From assembly GCA_026874595.1 (NCBI GenBank), contig CM049313.1, forward strand, positions 46,446,159 through 46,510,158: a DNA stretch of 64,000 bases, written 5' to 3'. Below, in pieces: positions 48,001-61,200 of the stretch (the first letter of the stretch is position 1; every line of letters starts with the position of its first letter). The stretch comes from Sipunculus nudus. Its lineage: Eukaryota; Annelida; Sipuncula; Golfingiida; Sipunculidae. The translations under genes and the position numbers were made by a program. The notes under the pieces are model-generated. The model ran no database searches, was not told the DNA's origin, and worked only from the letters and a program-made list of their open reading frames with translations.

Positions 48001-51000
48001 CGACTACCTGGGCCTGCTGGGTCCGATCCTGCGCGCTGAGGTTGGAGACAGGTTTGTCATTCATTACAAGAACTTGGCGTCACGTGACTTCACCATGCAT
48101 CCTCACGGCCTTATGTACGAGAAGAACTCCGAAGGTGAGTCTTTTTCAGATATTTTATTTCAGATAATGTAATTAATATACCTGCGTATAACAAGTGTAA
48201 TGTATATATAGGTTAATACTCAAATGTCATATCCCTCTGCCAGGTGACACCCCTAGGATGAGGACGATATCAGGCTTTTATATGATTATAATAATACAAA
48301 AATTTATAATATATCAAAAATTTCGTATCTGGTGCGGGAACTCGAACACTTATCATCATATATGAATTGTCAGTCCTTTCTGGGACTACTTATACGCCTG
48401 AAAATCCCCAGCGTATTCGAATATCACGACTTTTGTCAGTTAACATTGTCGAACACTGTCATCTAGAACATACAGTACCAATATATATTTTTTGATACTA
48501 TAGTGATAACCTCTATATAGTACTTCATTCAATTCATTGTAATAACTAATATCCTTGGAAATTTTTGATTAACTTAACACAAAAAGCCCCTACTAATTGG
48601 TAATGATCCCAAAAAGGCCTATTTGTGTAGGCTTACCAAAATTGTGTACAAAAACATACTGCGGTTAGTTTCATGTTCGCGGGGTTAACATTTCGTGATT
48701 TTCACTTTTATGTTTCGCGAGGGTTCCATTTTCCCGATCTCACAATACAAAAGACCTATACACAGAGTAAAAACCACGTTATTATGTGAATTAATTATGT
48801 CAAATCTTGTTAACAAAAATATTGTACTTTAATGGCAGACAAATATGAAATATCTGACATCATTTAAATATCAGTCTTTGAAACATACAGAATCATTGAA
48901 CATACACGATCTACTTTCATTCATAATGTCAACCTTTACTTTTCAACTTTGCCGTCGACGACGGGTCCTCTTATTCATGAAGGTTAAATTTTCTCGATAA
49001 TTCCCATAGCACAAATATCACAAATTCGAAACCCTCGATGACAAAAAGGCAACCACAGTATCATGCTGTCAAAATAATAGGGGAGATAACTATACGATTA
49101 CCGCGGCTGGCAGATATCGTGATAATCCCGGGTATCGAGTATCGTCCCAACCCTATAGAATACCCACAATGAAGAACCCAGCAAGCATTGAACAGACAAC
49201 GTTGATAACATTAATTTCAGCGGTCTTCGTTGTCAGAAGTAAAAAACACCTCGAATTTGTTCAGTGCTCATTAACAATTTAATTGAAATTCACCGAATAA
49301 CTTCTGATGGGGCTAGATAAAATTAAACGGTTTCTATCAACTGCTTTGCATGGTTGAGCTTATCCGTTATTTTAATGTATACCCCGGACACGTGCGCGCA
49401 TGTTTCTCGACAGAATTTTCACGAATTTTTTAAGATATGCATTATTCCCCCCCCCCCCTCCCCCAAGATAACATGCAGATTTTAAGCACCATAGGTTTTG
49501 TGTGATATAATATGATATCACTAAAGTTTTTTACTTTGCGAATTTGTTACTTTGCGCTTTGTTGCGCTTTATATATCGATGGACTGTGAATGGTGTCTCC
49601 TCACACTTACAATGTAACAGAGAATACCGTTTGTGAGCTTTGCCATATAAGTGACGTCACAGATTTCGGCCGCGCATTTTGCAACGACTGACATCATCAG
49701 CGACGATGGCCAAGTTTAGTCATAACTTCTAGAGGTATGATTGAGTAGGAAAATCATGTTCGATGATTGAAAGAAAAATACGATCATTAATCGATTATTC
49801 ATTCTATTTTTATTTTATGTACCCAGTATATTGCCTTAAAAATCTGCTGTATGGAATTGAATACTGACGTAGTATAATTTAAGTCTGGCCTGTATACATC
49901 ACGCTAAGTTGTCAATGTAAGGGAGAGGTTGATGTTGAAACGTATTCGCTGGAAAATGTTTAGTTTCAATTCTGTTCAAAAAATTCATGCCCCGTCTTTC
50001 TTATACCTCTGGCAGGTTTACTTTATTTCTCTATACTATGACTGCTTTTGAAGTGCATACATAATCCTTTGTTATCGCTTGTGCAAATATGCCATCAATT
50101 TAATCGATTATGAACGAAACGACAAATCATCGATAAATTGATCAATCGACCCACCTCTTATTATTTCTTATCCTCGAAATGTGTATATTATTTTGCCATG
50201 TTTTAGTTTTGCTCTTAAGAATGATTTAAGTGCGGGCTAAGTCATGCGGACACGATTACTAATATAACTAGAATACGGGTAGTCGACAAACGACTACGTG
50301 TATCCGCCGAAATCAGAGTGGAACGGGTGAAGTGAGGCATGGATTGAGTGGCAAGGGGAAATAGAGTGAAATGTTGCATATTAGCATGGACGTCTGCAGC
50401 CACAATTTGTATGTAGGTTGCGCCACCTACCACAAAAACCAGAAAGATGTCCAAGTTGTTTACATATGCAAAATTTAAGGTAGATAAGTCAAACCACTGC
50501 CGAGATATGAGTGATTTTATTCCACGGCAGACAAACAGACGGATGCTGTGCAAAAATGGCTGCCGGGGGTGCCACCAGTTTGCGTATGATAAAGAGCTAT
50601 GTGAGATCTATACACATGCAAAATTTTGGCCAAATCGGTCAAACGGTTCCCGAGATATGAGCTTGGATGTCTGCAGCGTAAACGTAAATGTAGGTGGCGC
50701 CACCTGTCATAAAATCAAGAAAGCTATCCAGGATGTATACGCATGCCGAATTTCAGGTGAATTAGTTAAACCACTGCAGAGATATGAGTGATTTTAACTC
50801 AGGAAGACGAACAGATGGACACTGTGCAAACATGGTTGCAGGTAGCGCCACCATTTTTTGTGTATGTTATAACGCTATCCAAGGGCAAAATTTGTACAAA
50901 AAATTTTTTCCTGATCGGTCAAACTGTTTCCGAGATATGTGGGTTTATGTGTGGAAACAGACGCACAAATACAAGGACGCTTGGCAGAGAGGAAAGGCAG

Positions 51001-54000
51001 AGGTCAACGCCAAATGGTTAGGCACCAGTTCACATGTGACCCAATAATTGGTGTAAGTTTCGGAAAATCCGTCCCTGGAGAAGTCTCAGAGGTGTTCTCC
51101 GGAAACGAATGCGGCGGCGGCAGCGGCGGCGGATCCCGGTCAAAAACATAGTATCCGCAAAACTTCGTTTTGGCGGATACAAATATAATATACCTTTTCA
51201 AGGTTCCCCTCTCAGTCCACTCTGGAGAACCCTTTTGGGTTCTACCTGGAAACCTTTTTTCATTGAATGTACGGCTTATAACAGGGGCGGATCCAGAGAG
51301 GGGGACAGTGAATTTTAATAGCCGCCCTCTCGCTGGTTATTTGAGATTATCTTTCTTGCAATGTTATTCCTGGACTTTCTCTCTTGGCTTGTTGACTTTT
51401 TTTTAGGTCAGGCCCTATATAGGTGCCCCGATGTAAACTGTAAATTTAAATCTCCCTTCACAAAATCCTTTATCCACACCTATATAGAGTATATCAGACC
51501 CTTTCGACACATATCGTTTCTGCGCAGTGTGGGAGCACCTTACTTAACAATATTTGAAAATTTGAAACAAAATCAAGCAGACTGTCTCCCGTGCGTTATA
51601 AAGGCACAAATCGCAATCGTAAGGCTTCTTTGGATGTGCATACGTAATCGATTTTGAACGAAACGACAATTGGCAAGCCTCTTAATATTATTTCTCACTC
51701 ACAAAAAGTGTATTATTTTGTCATATTTAAGATTTTATTACAACGATTTTAAAGCAAGCTAAAGCATGCTGACACAATTACTAATATACGGCTTATTATA
51801 ACAGGGGCTGATCCAGAGGCAGAGAGGGAGACATTGAATTTTAACCCCCACCTCCACCTTCTCGCTGGTTAATTGAGATGGTCTTTCTTGCAATGTTATT
51901 CTTCGATATTCTATCTGGGCTTGTTGAGTTTTTTTAGGTGCCTTGGTGTAAACTGTAAATCTATCCCTCATTTTCCATAATCCTTAATCCAACCCTTTAT
52001 AGATCCCATAAACCCAAACCAACAGTCGTGCTCGTGTGGGTCCGAATAGATCTGCGCAGTGTGGGAGCATCTAACATACCAAAGATGAAACCCATTTATG
52101 AAAATAAATAATTAAATAAGAAGATTTTTTAATTTATATTTAAATAATATTTCAGGTGCTGTATACATGGACGGGACTGTGGGCACAGACAAGGCCGATG
52201 ACAGCGTGCCGCCACAGGGTAATCACACGTATATTTGGGAAGTCCGAGATGCAGAGGCACCTACCGGCGATGACCCGAACTGTTTGCCATGGGTGTACCA
52301 CTCCCACGTGTTTTCAGAAAAGGATACCAACACAGGACTGAACGGCATCCTGTTAACCTGTAGACCAGGTACTCTCTCGTATTTATATGAATTACATCTT
52401 AGTATTCGCAATGCTTGAAAAGTTGAGATAAAATCAGGCCCACTATCTCCCGTCCGTTATATTTATAAAGGCACAAATCGCAACCGTAAGGCATACAGTT
52501 TCTTTCTGGCAGATCAAGGTAGGTACTTTGTCAGTTGGGAACCAAACATTAGGTCACTGCGACCTATTTTCTTCGAGTAACGGATCAAAATTTTGCATTT
52601 CAGAGCTTAAGCCCTAGCCATAAAATATATTTTAATCAAAATACAGCCTACAGGATGGCTTACCCTAACATGTGAAATACCAGTACTAACTGACCTCTGA
52701 CGCCTTAACAGATACAGAAGATTGGTGGTGCCATCTGCAATTTTCTAGTTTTACATATTTTACTTGTATTTCTGAGGATGATAGATAACAGAGCAGGGGA
52801 CAAATCATATCCTATGCTTTTATATGACGGGTAATTTGAATATGCATCCTGCATATCGAGATCTGCAGATTTTCATAGATAGGGTGATGTATTATAACAT
52901 GCTGTTACGTATACAAAACGTTTCACCATTTTTGCATCTACTCCGTCTCGGACAATAAACTAGAGTGACATTACTGACCTTTATACCAATAAAAATGCTG
53001 CTTGGACAGCCTGGAATAACTTTTTCACACAAGAAAAGTAGTCAAGAAACATGTCTAAAAGAAAATCTCATGTAGTGTGGTGTTCTCTTATCGATAATCA
53101 ACAACCTGCAGGCCTTGCTTCAACACACCCTGCATGTATTATAAAGTACATGTACGTCAATCCATTGAAGTAGCCGAACCATCGCGCGCAAATGCGTCGC
53201 CAAACTTCACCCCTTAATATCCTATACATAATCTATTGATAAACGCAGACCCGTAGCTAGCACTGGTAAAAAGTGTTGCATTTACCACCAGCGCGTCACT
53301 CTTCGAATTTTCCATTTTAAACAAAATGTAACACAGTCCTGGCTCTCATATAGCTGCAGCCTCTGAGTCCGCGTGTCTCCCATGGCATTCGAAGTATTCA
53401 TTTGTTTATGTAGGCCTACATGCGACGATATGCTCTCCTGAAATAGCATACGTCTCTGGAGGTAAACAGCTAGCAAAACCTGATACTTGTAAATGGATTT
53501 TTTTTTTAGGCGATGGGTTGAGCATTTCAGTCCGAAACCTCTCCTGATTCATAGATTATATAGGAATCTTTCAATCTAACACCTAAAAGTCTTTTTTTTT
53601 AAACTATTTTTATTTTATAGTTCTGCATGTACCAGATTCAAACCTAACATATTTAATCAATTAAAACTGAATATATACCCAAAATAGACGTAATAAAAAG
53701 TGGGCCAAAGTAACCCCAGGTTTGTGGGCCAAAGTTACCCTGGTGTAAAAAAACAGGTTTAAATGCATTAAATTACACTAAAAATAAATTTGTTTTCACA
53801 TAAATGTATCACTCAGACCCTGGACAGTATTAAAGAAACAGCACAAAGGTGCTTGTTTTCCATGTTTTCGGTGTAGCATTAAAAAGTTTGCATAGATGTG
53901 AAAAAACGCACATCTGCTATACCTTCACTTCAGTTATTTTTTTACTGAACTGAAATTTACGAATTCGCCCATGACATCAAACACTGACAGAAGTCGAAGC

Positions 54001-57000
54001 TCGGCATTATTCAACGCTTATGAATGACAGATCTAAGTGGATCTGCTTGGAATAAAATTAATCTGTATATTTGCAATGTTTCAGCGAAACAATGAACAAA
54101 AATATACTATTATCACCAAAATAAAATATATTGAACCCGTGGTGGGGGCTGATATACGGTAGCTTGTTTAACAACAATATAAAAAAATTAATGAGGTTTT
54201 CATTTTCAATTGCTGGTTGATTGCATGCTGAAAACCCTACAAACTCGAATTGGTGAGTGCGGACTAACACAGTGGTCTTAAGTTGGGCTGATTTTGCTGG
54301 AGCCTAGTCCATAACTAACGCCCCCCCCCCCCCCCCCCCCCCCCGGGCGCCCCTCAGCTGAAGGATATGGGAAGGAGCTCTTGTGAAGCCGTCAGCGTAC
54401 AGTTCTCTACTAGCTGAGGGCTAAACGTTTGGTTTGGGTGGGTGCTAATTCAGTTGTTTTGTCCGCATATAGTTCCAGAGAATCTCTCTCGTGGTGACTT
54501 TTGACACCTATTATAATAATGACCTTTGAAACCAAATGACAAACAAATGTCGGTGACTCCTGTGCTTGAAGTAAATGTGCTATATTCTTTTACAAGGCAC
54601 ACTGACAGATGATGGCGAAAGGAAAGATGTAGATGAAGAATTCGGGTTAATGTTTTCGGTAATGGACGAGAATTTAAGCTGGTTACTTCGTTACAACATC
54701 CACCGATTCACGCAGAATCCTGACCAAGTTAGTGTGGAAGACGAGGCTTTCCAGGAAAGTAATCAGATGCATGCCGTCAACGGGTATCTATACAACAACT
54801 TACCGATGGTCAGTATGTGCCGCGACACCCGGGTCGTTTGGTACGTCCTGGGAATGGGGAACGAGGTGGACATACACGCGGTGGTGTTCCATGGACAGTC
54901 CTTCGTCGTCCACGGACACAGGTACGTGCAGTTTCAACTATAAAGCAGAACTCCGGTAATAACTTCACAGTTAACGAGCAGGTAGGTTTAACTCTTTCGT
55001 TTACTCATCTAAGATTTAATAAAAAGGTATCCGCCGTCGACATCTATAACGAACCCGAACAGTTGATGTCAGTCGTTTCCGACAGGTTTCGCTATTGTGG
55101 TTGGAAAGGTCTATTTTATGCGTTACTTCATCAATTTTCAGGCGTTAACCTGTGATAAACAGAGAAATTGCACAAGCAGAGGAGAATTAATGGCTTTTAT
55201 TTGATTGGTAACACCCTCGATGATTATAATCATTGTGAAAAAAAAAAAAAACTGCTTTGAAAAATGGCAACATGTAAATTATTACTGGGAGCATACACCA
55301 GGGTGCTGTTGTCCTGGAGCAGGCTTAACTATCATTGTTAAAACTGTAATTTTATAATGGTTAATATGGCAATTCGCATGTAGCTTTCGACTAAAGTCCA
55401 AATATGGATTCAGTCACTGTACTGGAATACCAACTTGATCGGTTCATCTACCCTGTATTTAAAAAAAATCATGAAACCGCTGGGTTGCCGCTGTCTGAGT
55501 TAGGTGACGCTTTTGAGGCGTTGAAGCGAAAAAAAACCCACTGCTTTTGATGTTTAATGTAGAGATGTAAATTAACAAATGTAAATAAAAGTGCAGTTTT
55601 AAAGCGCTATGTCGTTGAAATATAATCACAAAATATTTTTCCCAATAATGTGACCTGCGCTCTGTCGTGAGTGGCGCAGGTAGCACCATATACTCAGCTA
55701 TTCAATACAGTTTCCATTATAAACTTGATAAGAAGTGGCAAAATTAAGATCAAGTGCAATGCATTTGTAAGTGCATTTACATAGGATAAATTTATCGCAT
55801 TTTTATTGAATAATATATAACCGCATTTGCATTTAATTTATTTAAAACAGTTACATTACACGCGCCAAGTCGCAATTGAACCCAGTTCAGGTAACAGTGT
55901 CTGTTCTGCAGGTCGCACGCTGTCAATGTCTTTCCTGCTAACCTGATATCAGTTGCCATGACACCAGACTCGCCAGGCAGGTGGTTAGTGGAATGCAACG
56001 TCTTTGATCATCAGACGGGTAAGTAGATATACAGGAAGATTAATCACTTTGTATACATGGTACTTCTTTGTATCTTATATGGGGACAACATTTACAGTTC
56101 ACGGACACAATGACATACAGATCTTTTTCGGATCAGTGGCGTATAGTATATGGTCTTGCCATGGTGAGGTGTGTACATGTCTGGTTTAAGGAATGGTACC
56201 AAAGCAGGATCCATTATTTTCCCTATGTTACTAATTAAGATTCTGTTTCAACCCAAAATTTTATACAGTTTCACTTTCTTGTCAAATAGATTAGTGAGAT
56301 TCATATTCCTTTAGTTATATTCGCATTATTATATTATTAGTAGTGGTAGACTATCAGAAATATAAAATATATCTCCCATAAACATGTATGAAAAGACTGA
56401 TGTTTTGCAAATATGGTGCTATTTGGTTTTATATTATAACGGAATCAGCACATTTTGAGTCATTGGGGGGGGGGGGGGGGGGGGGGTTGGAACCTATACG
56501 TCCTTCCTCTCAGATTTTGTTGGTCATGCATGTGACGTGCTTAGTAGAGATCTTGCCACGATCAGTTCATGTGAATCCTAAACGCAGGGATAGTTTGAGT
56601 GGTGTTGATAGATTTCGCCACAATACATTGGCTCCATCGGAGTGGTCCTTCTCCACTGCTACTTAATATTTACAGCCGGGATGTATGGCACATTCCAAGT
56701 CGACGAATGTCACACTACGCAAGACGTCAGCAATGGAACGCTAAAAGAATACTTTATCGCCGCAGAGGAAGTGTACTGGAACTACGCCCCCACCGGACTT
56801 AACCTTTTCGACGGTGGCAACCTAACACAGCCCGGCAGGTAACAGATACGTGCAGACTATCTTTAGTTCAAGCCTTATAACTTATATTTAACTTATAATT
56901 TAAACAATTTACGCATAGTTTTTAAATTCTGTGTTTTTACAACTCCACCAAATAAGTTAGGTACTGCCTATTTAATCGCTTTGCTTCATGTAAGTTTTCC

Positions 57001-58167
57001 ATAATTTCTGTTTGTCTAGGTATTTATGTATATATGCATGCGAGTATATATGAAAATTATGACTAAATGTCAGTGATGCAATTTCATTCAGTAATTCTTT
57101 ATCTGTTAATTGATCTCGAAACTAAGAGAGAACTTGTTTATTTTTAAACCAAAAGAGGCCGCTAATGCTGAACCTCGCGTTTGCCTTTGTATCTCGGTCT
57201 GTTATTTGTCGGTCTGTTTACTGTATGTGTAATAAGTTACTTGGCAATATAGGGCGAGATCCAGCCAAGGTTTCCTTATTCATGTACTTACCGTTAAAGA
57301 AATGTACCATATGTTCGTCAGTATTATTATAAGACCGTTAGACGGGGTGATTTTATATACAGCCATTCTGCAAAATACTTTGAAAATGGTCCTGCCCGGA
57401 TCGGGTCTACGTACAAGAAAGCAAAATTCGTCGGGTACGAGGATGCGACTTTTACTGTAAAGAAACATGTCGCAGAGCACCAAAAACACTTGGGTATTCT
57501 AGGGCCGGTCATCAGGGCAGAGGTCACGGAGAGGGTCAGAGTTCACTTCAGAAACAAGGCTGGGCGTCCCTACTCTGTAGAAGCCAGAGGAGTCGTCTTC
57601 AATAATTCTGACCACGGTCTAGGTATGATAAAATCAAAGTAAGGTCTGTTAATGCATGGCTGGGTGCTCTTTTAAGATATGTGTCATTCCGTTAAATGTC
57701 ATCAAACTATCCTTTTCAGATTAAGGAAATTAACTTTTATGTTATACAGAGCAACGATTCCCTTTCTGCTACTCGGTGGTGTAGAAATAATGATTTAGGC
57801 GATTCACAGAATAAATATAAAGCTTTCAAGAAAATTTTCAACGAGTGATTTTATTTTAAACGGTTTTGTTTAAATGTATTATTGTATGGTAAGGCTCTGA
57901 GGTTGAACCTGGAGAGACCCGGTTATACGAATGGACAGTTCCGGAATCCATGGGACCTGGCGAGAACGACCAAGACTGTGTGACCCGGATGTACTACTCA
58001 AATACTGCCCCAAAAGACATATATACTGGTCTCATTGGACCTATGTTGATCTGTCGCAAGAACAAGCTACAGAATGACAAACAGGTGATATATATATATA
58101 TATTATATATATTAAATTTATATATTATAGAGAGAGATGGAGAGAGAGAGAGAGAAAGAGAGTTATA

Positions 58168-58205
<38 letters not shown>

Positions 58206-61200
58206 ATATCTTCACTCTTATTTTATCAATTATTGATGGAATAATCCAAACGATCAATGAACATTACCATAAAAACAGAATTGTTTTGCTGAACAGGAAA
58301 AAAAGCAAATCATAACAAAAATTTTATTGAAATTTTATCAATTTAATATCCCAGGTATCAAATCGGTAAGTTTCTACTGGAATTAAAAATAAGATTGTTT
58401 TATAATGCTGTGGTTCACTGACACCGTATGGCCGTATGTATTTAAATTTTCTTTATTCCAGATCGGCATCGATCGAGAGTTTTTCCTATTATTTATGATA
58501 ATTAACGAAAACAAGTCGTGGTATATTGAAGACAATATTGCGGAGTTCTGCACCGGCGAGGTGGACATGGAAGATGTAGACTTCCTAGAATCCAACACTA
58601 TGCACAGTAAGTGTCGTCTTAGTCTGCAGGGTATAAAGGCCGCAACCTGATTACCGCATGATGCCCAGAAGTGTTGGTCACAGCCGGCGTAAGACAATAA
58701 CTTGAGCCATTCTCGCAATCCCCCCTAAAAATAAAATAAAATGAACACTTTGAATTTAACAACTGTTTTGTACAACAAAATTATAAAGCAAAGTGGAAAC
58801 TGTTACTGATGATTAGACCGTTTCGGGCACAGGGCCAAGAATTATACCAATGAGAGCGGGTGTCTCGGTGTAATCAAACTGATGGGGGCGGATGTCGAAA
58901 AATGGATGTTGATGCACAAAGCGATACCGCGCTCTCATTGGTCTGATTATAATTCCTTGCTCTCTGCGCACCCTGGTGTTCTTACCAAGAAAATCTTGTA
59001 ATACAAAGCAGCGGTTACACGAAAATCTGGGACGACTGCAGTATATAACCGCTGCGTAAGGAGCGGAGACATTTTCCTCAAACAGAAAGATAGCCTTCTG
59101 TGCAAATGGCGGCGTCACACAATTGTGAACATTATACCTTAAATTGAAGATTTACTATTTTTTTCATCCAGACAGGTCCTGATAAATTCTCCTTGGAGAC
59201 ATGAAAATTAATTTGATCATTGTAAATTGTAGATTGTGGGTAAGGGATGGATGGGGAGAACCTGACATAGGTAAACTTATAAGTCTGACGTTTCCTTTAG
59301 TTTTAGTGATATGGTACCTATGGCACGATTATTGCTCTTTATGTTCATGCCATAACATTAAGTATTTAGATGATTAGATTATTATATTTAGATTTAGTTC
59401 TCATGTTGATTAACAACAGCTTTAATAAAATTTCAGTTCATCGCAGGGAAAATATTTACACCACTGTTTGCAGTACATTCTATGAAGATATACCAAGGAA
59501 TGATCCAATGTTTTTTTTCTGATACACACGTCCCCAATAAGGCACCAGGTCTTCTATATACACCAGCGGCTTAGGTAAAATACAAGTGAGGAGGGTAATG
59601 TAGTCCGTTCAAATAATATGTTTGATTGACATTGTTTCAAGGCAAATTAGATAAACATTGGTGTTTTTGTTGTGAGGACTAACGGAATAAGTATTATTTT
59701 GTAAGCATACGCATGTTAAATATAAACAGAAGATTTTTCCTTAAAATGTTTCATTTTTTTCTATTTTGAAGTGAGATAATGAGATTGATAACCGTAATTA
59801 TGTCCTCAACTCCTTCCGGGGAAAACATGTTGTTTTCAGTGCAATTGCTGTCATCGTCTTCAGTGATAGTCGCCATTCGTCGTCGTCGTCTGCTATATAT
59901 CTTGTGAACGCGAAAAATTTTTAAGGGTCCCATATATCACCCGAAATTTGAAACATCGTTTCAACCAAAATCTCGGACATGTTTATTAACCAGTGACCTT
60001 GACCTTGATCTTAAAGATCAAATCTGCCAAAATGTAATTTATTATTATGAACAGCATAATTTTGAAGTATTGCAACTTTTCTCCTCACATTTGATACGCT
60101 AATTGTTTCGACAAATTTTTTGATTGGTTCGAAAACTGTTGATTTAAGCCAGGATCTCCAATTTCAAATCTGCCGTAATTTGATATTTTGTGAACCCAAT
60201 AACTTATGAAGTATTGCCCATTCCCCTTCAGGTTTGACACACCTGTTGAATCCTACATGCATGCTCTCTCACGAGATCGAAAACTGGTTTGTTTGATCTG
60301 CATCTTCAAGGTCAATTCTGCCGAAATTAAGAACCATTGTGACCCCCATAACTTTTAAGTACAATATATCTTTTTTTTTAATTTCACACACACAAGTTCT
60401 TTCCATCACATTTTCAGAGAAGTTTGAAAAATTATAACTTTCACCCTGTTTTTCAAGGTCCTCCTTTAGATTTTTTAAAATATCCGAAACACCATAACTT
60501 TTGAGAAAATACATGGGGGAAGACATGTATCTGCAAAAACAAATCCATTCTATTTAGCCGTGAAAACATCTATGATGTGCCTCGTTAAGTTGGTGAACAT
60601 CTGGACTGCAATTAATCCAGAACACATTAGTGTTTGTCTCAAAAACACCTGTTACTGTGGGTTACATAGTAACGACAAAAAGAATTATCCTGGCAACTTC
60701 TTCTGTATTTTTCTTTACAATTATTTTACTTGGAAACGTACAGTTGACGTTAATCATGCTTTCTTAAATTTCGTTGACCTGAAGACCTGTTTTGAGTGGG
60801 TCTTAATCGCGAGTATGTATTAGTTATTCAATGAAAAAAGATAAAAATATACCTTTTTCGTGGTGTCTGTATTTTGAAACAGATTTGTTCTTGCAATCAT
60901 GTGATCTAGCGTATGTTGGTCTCTGAGTCCGAAGGATGATGGGAAACACAGGTAGGCGAACTTCGAATGAAGTTGGAACTCATGTACGAGATTCCTCTGT
61001 TTGTATCCAAATATAACTACAACATTATTATCACTGTTTTGAACAGGTATTAATGGTTATGTGTACAACAATATGCCTGGCTTGGACATGTGTCAGGATG
61101 ACGTCATCAAGTGGCACGTGTTTGGATTGGGCAGCGAGGCTGACTTGCACACGCTGACTTTTGGCGGGAGCACGTTTACGTACCACGGACAACAAGGCAC

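Noticed and set aside
50447-50791. 114-codon frame in family B copy B3 and its relatives in B1 and B2
   Set aside because: The shared peptide text comes from shared repeat DNA; frames are not conserved in length or phase between units.
54732-55155. Alternative frames overlapping ferroxidase exon 4
   Set aside because: They are shadows of the exon in other frames; the family match is unambiguous in the chosen frame.
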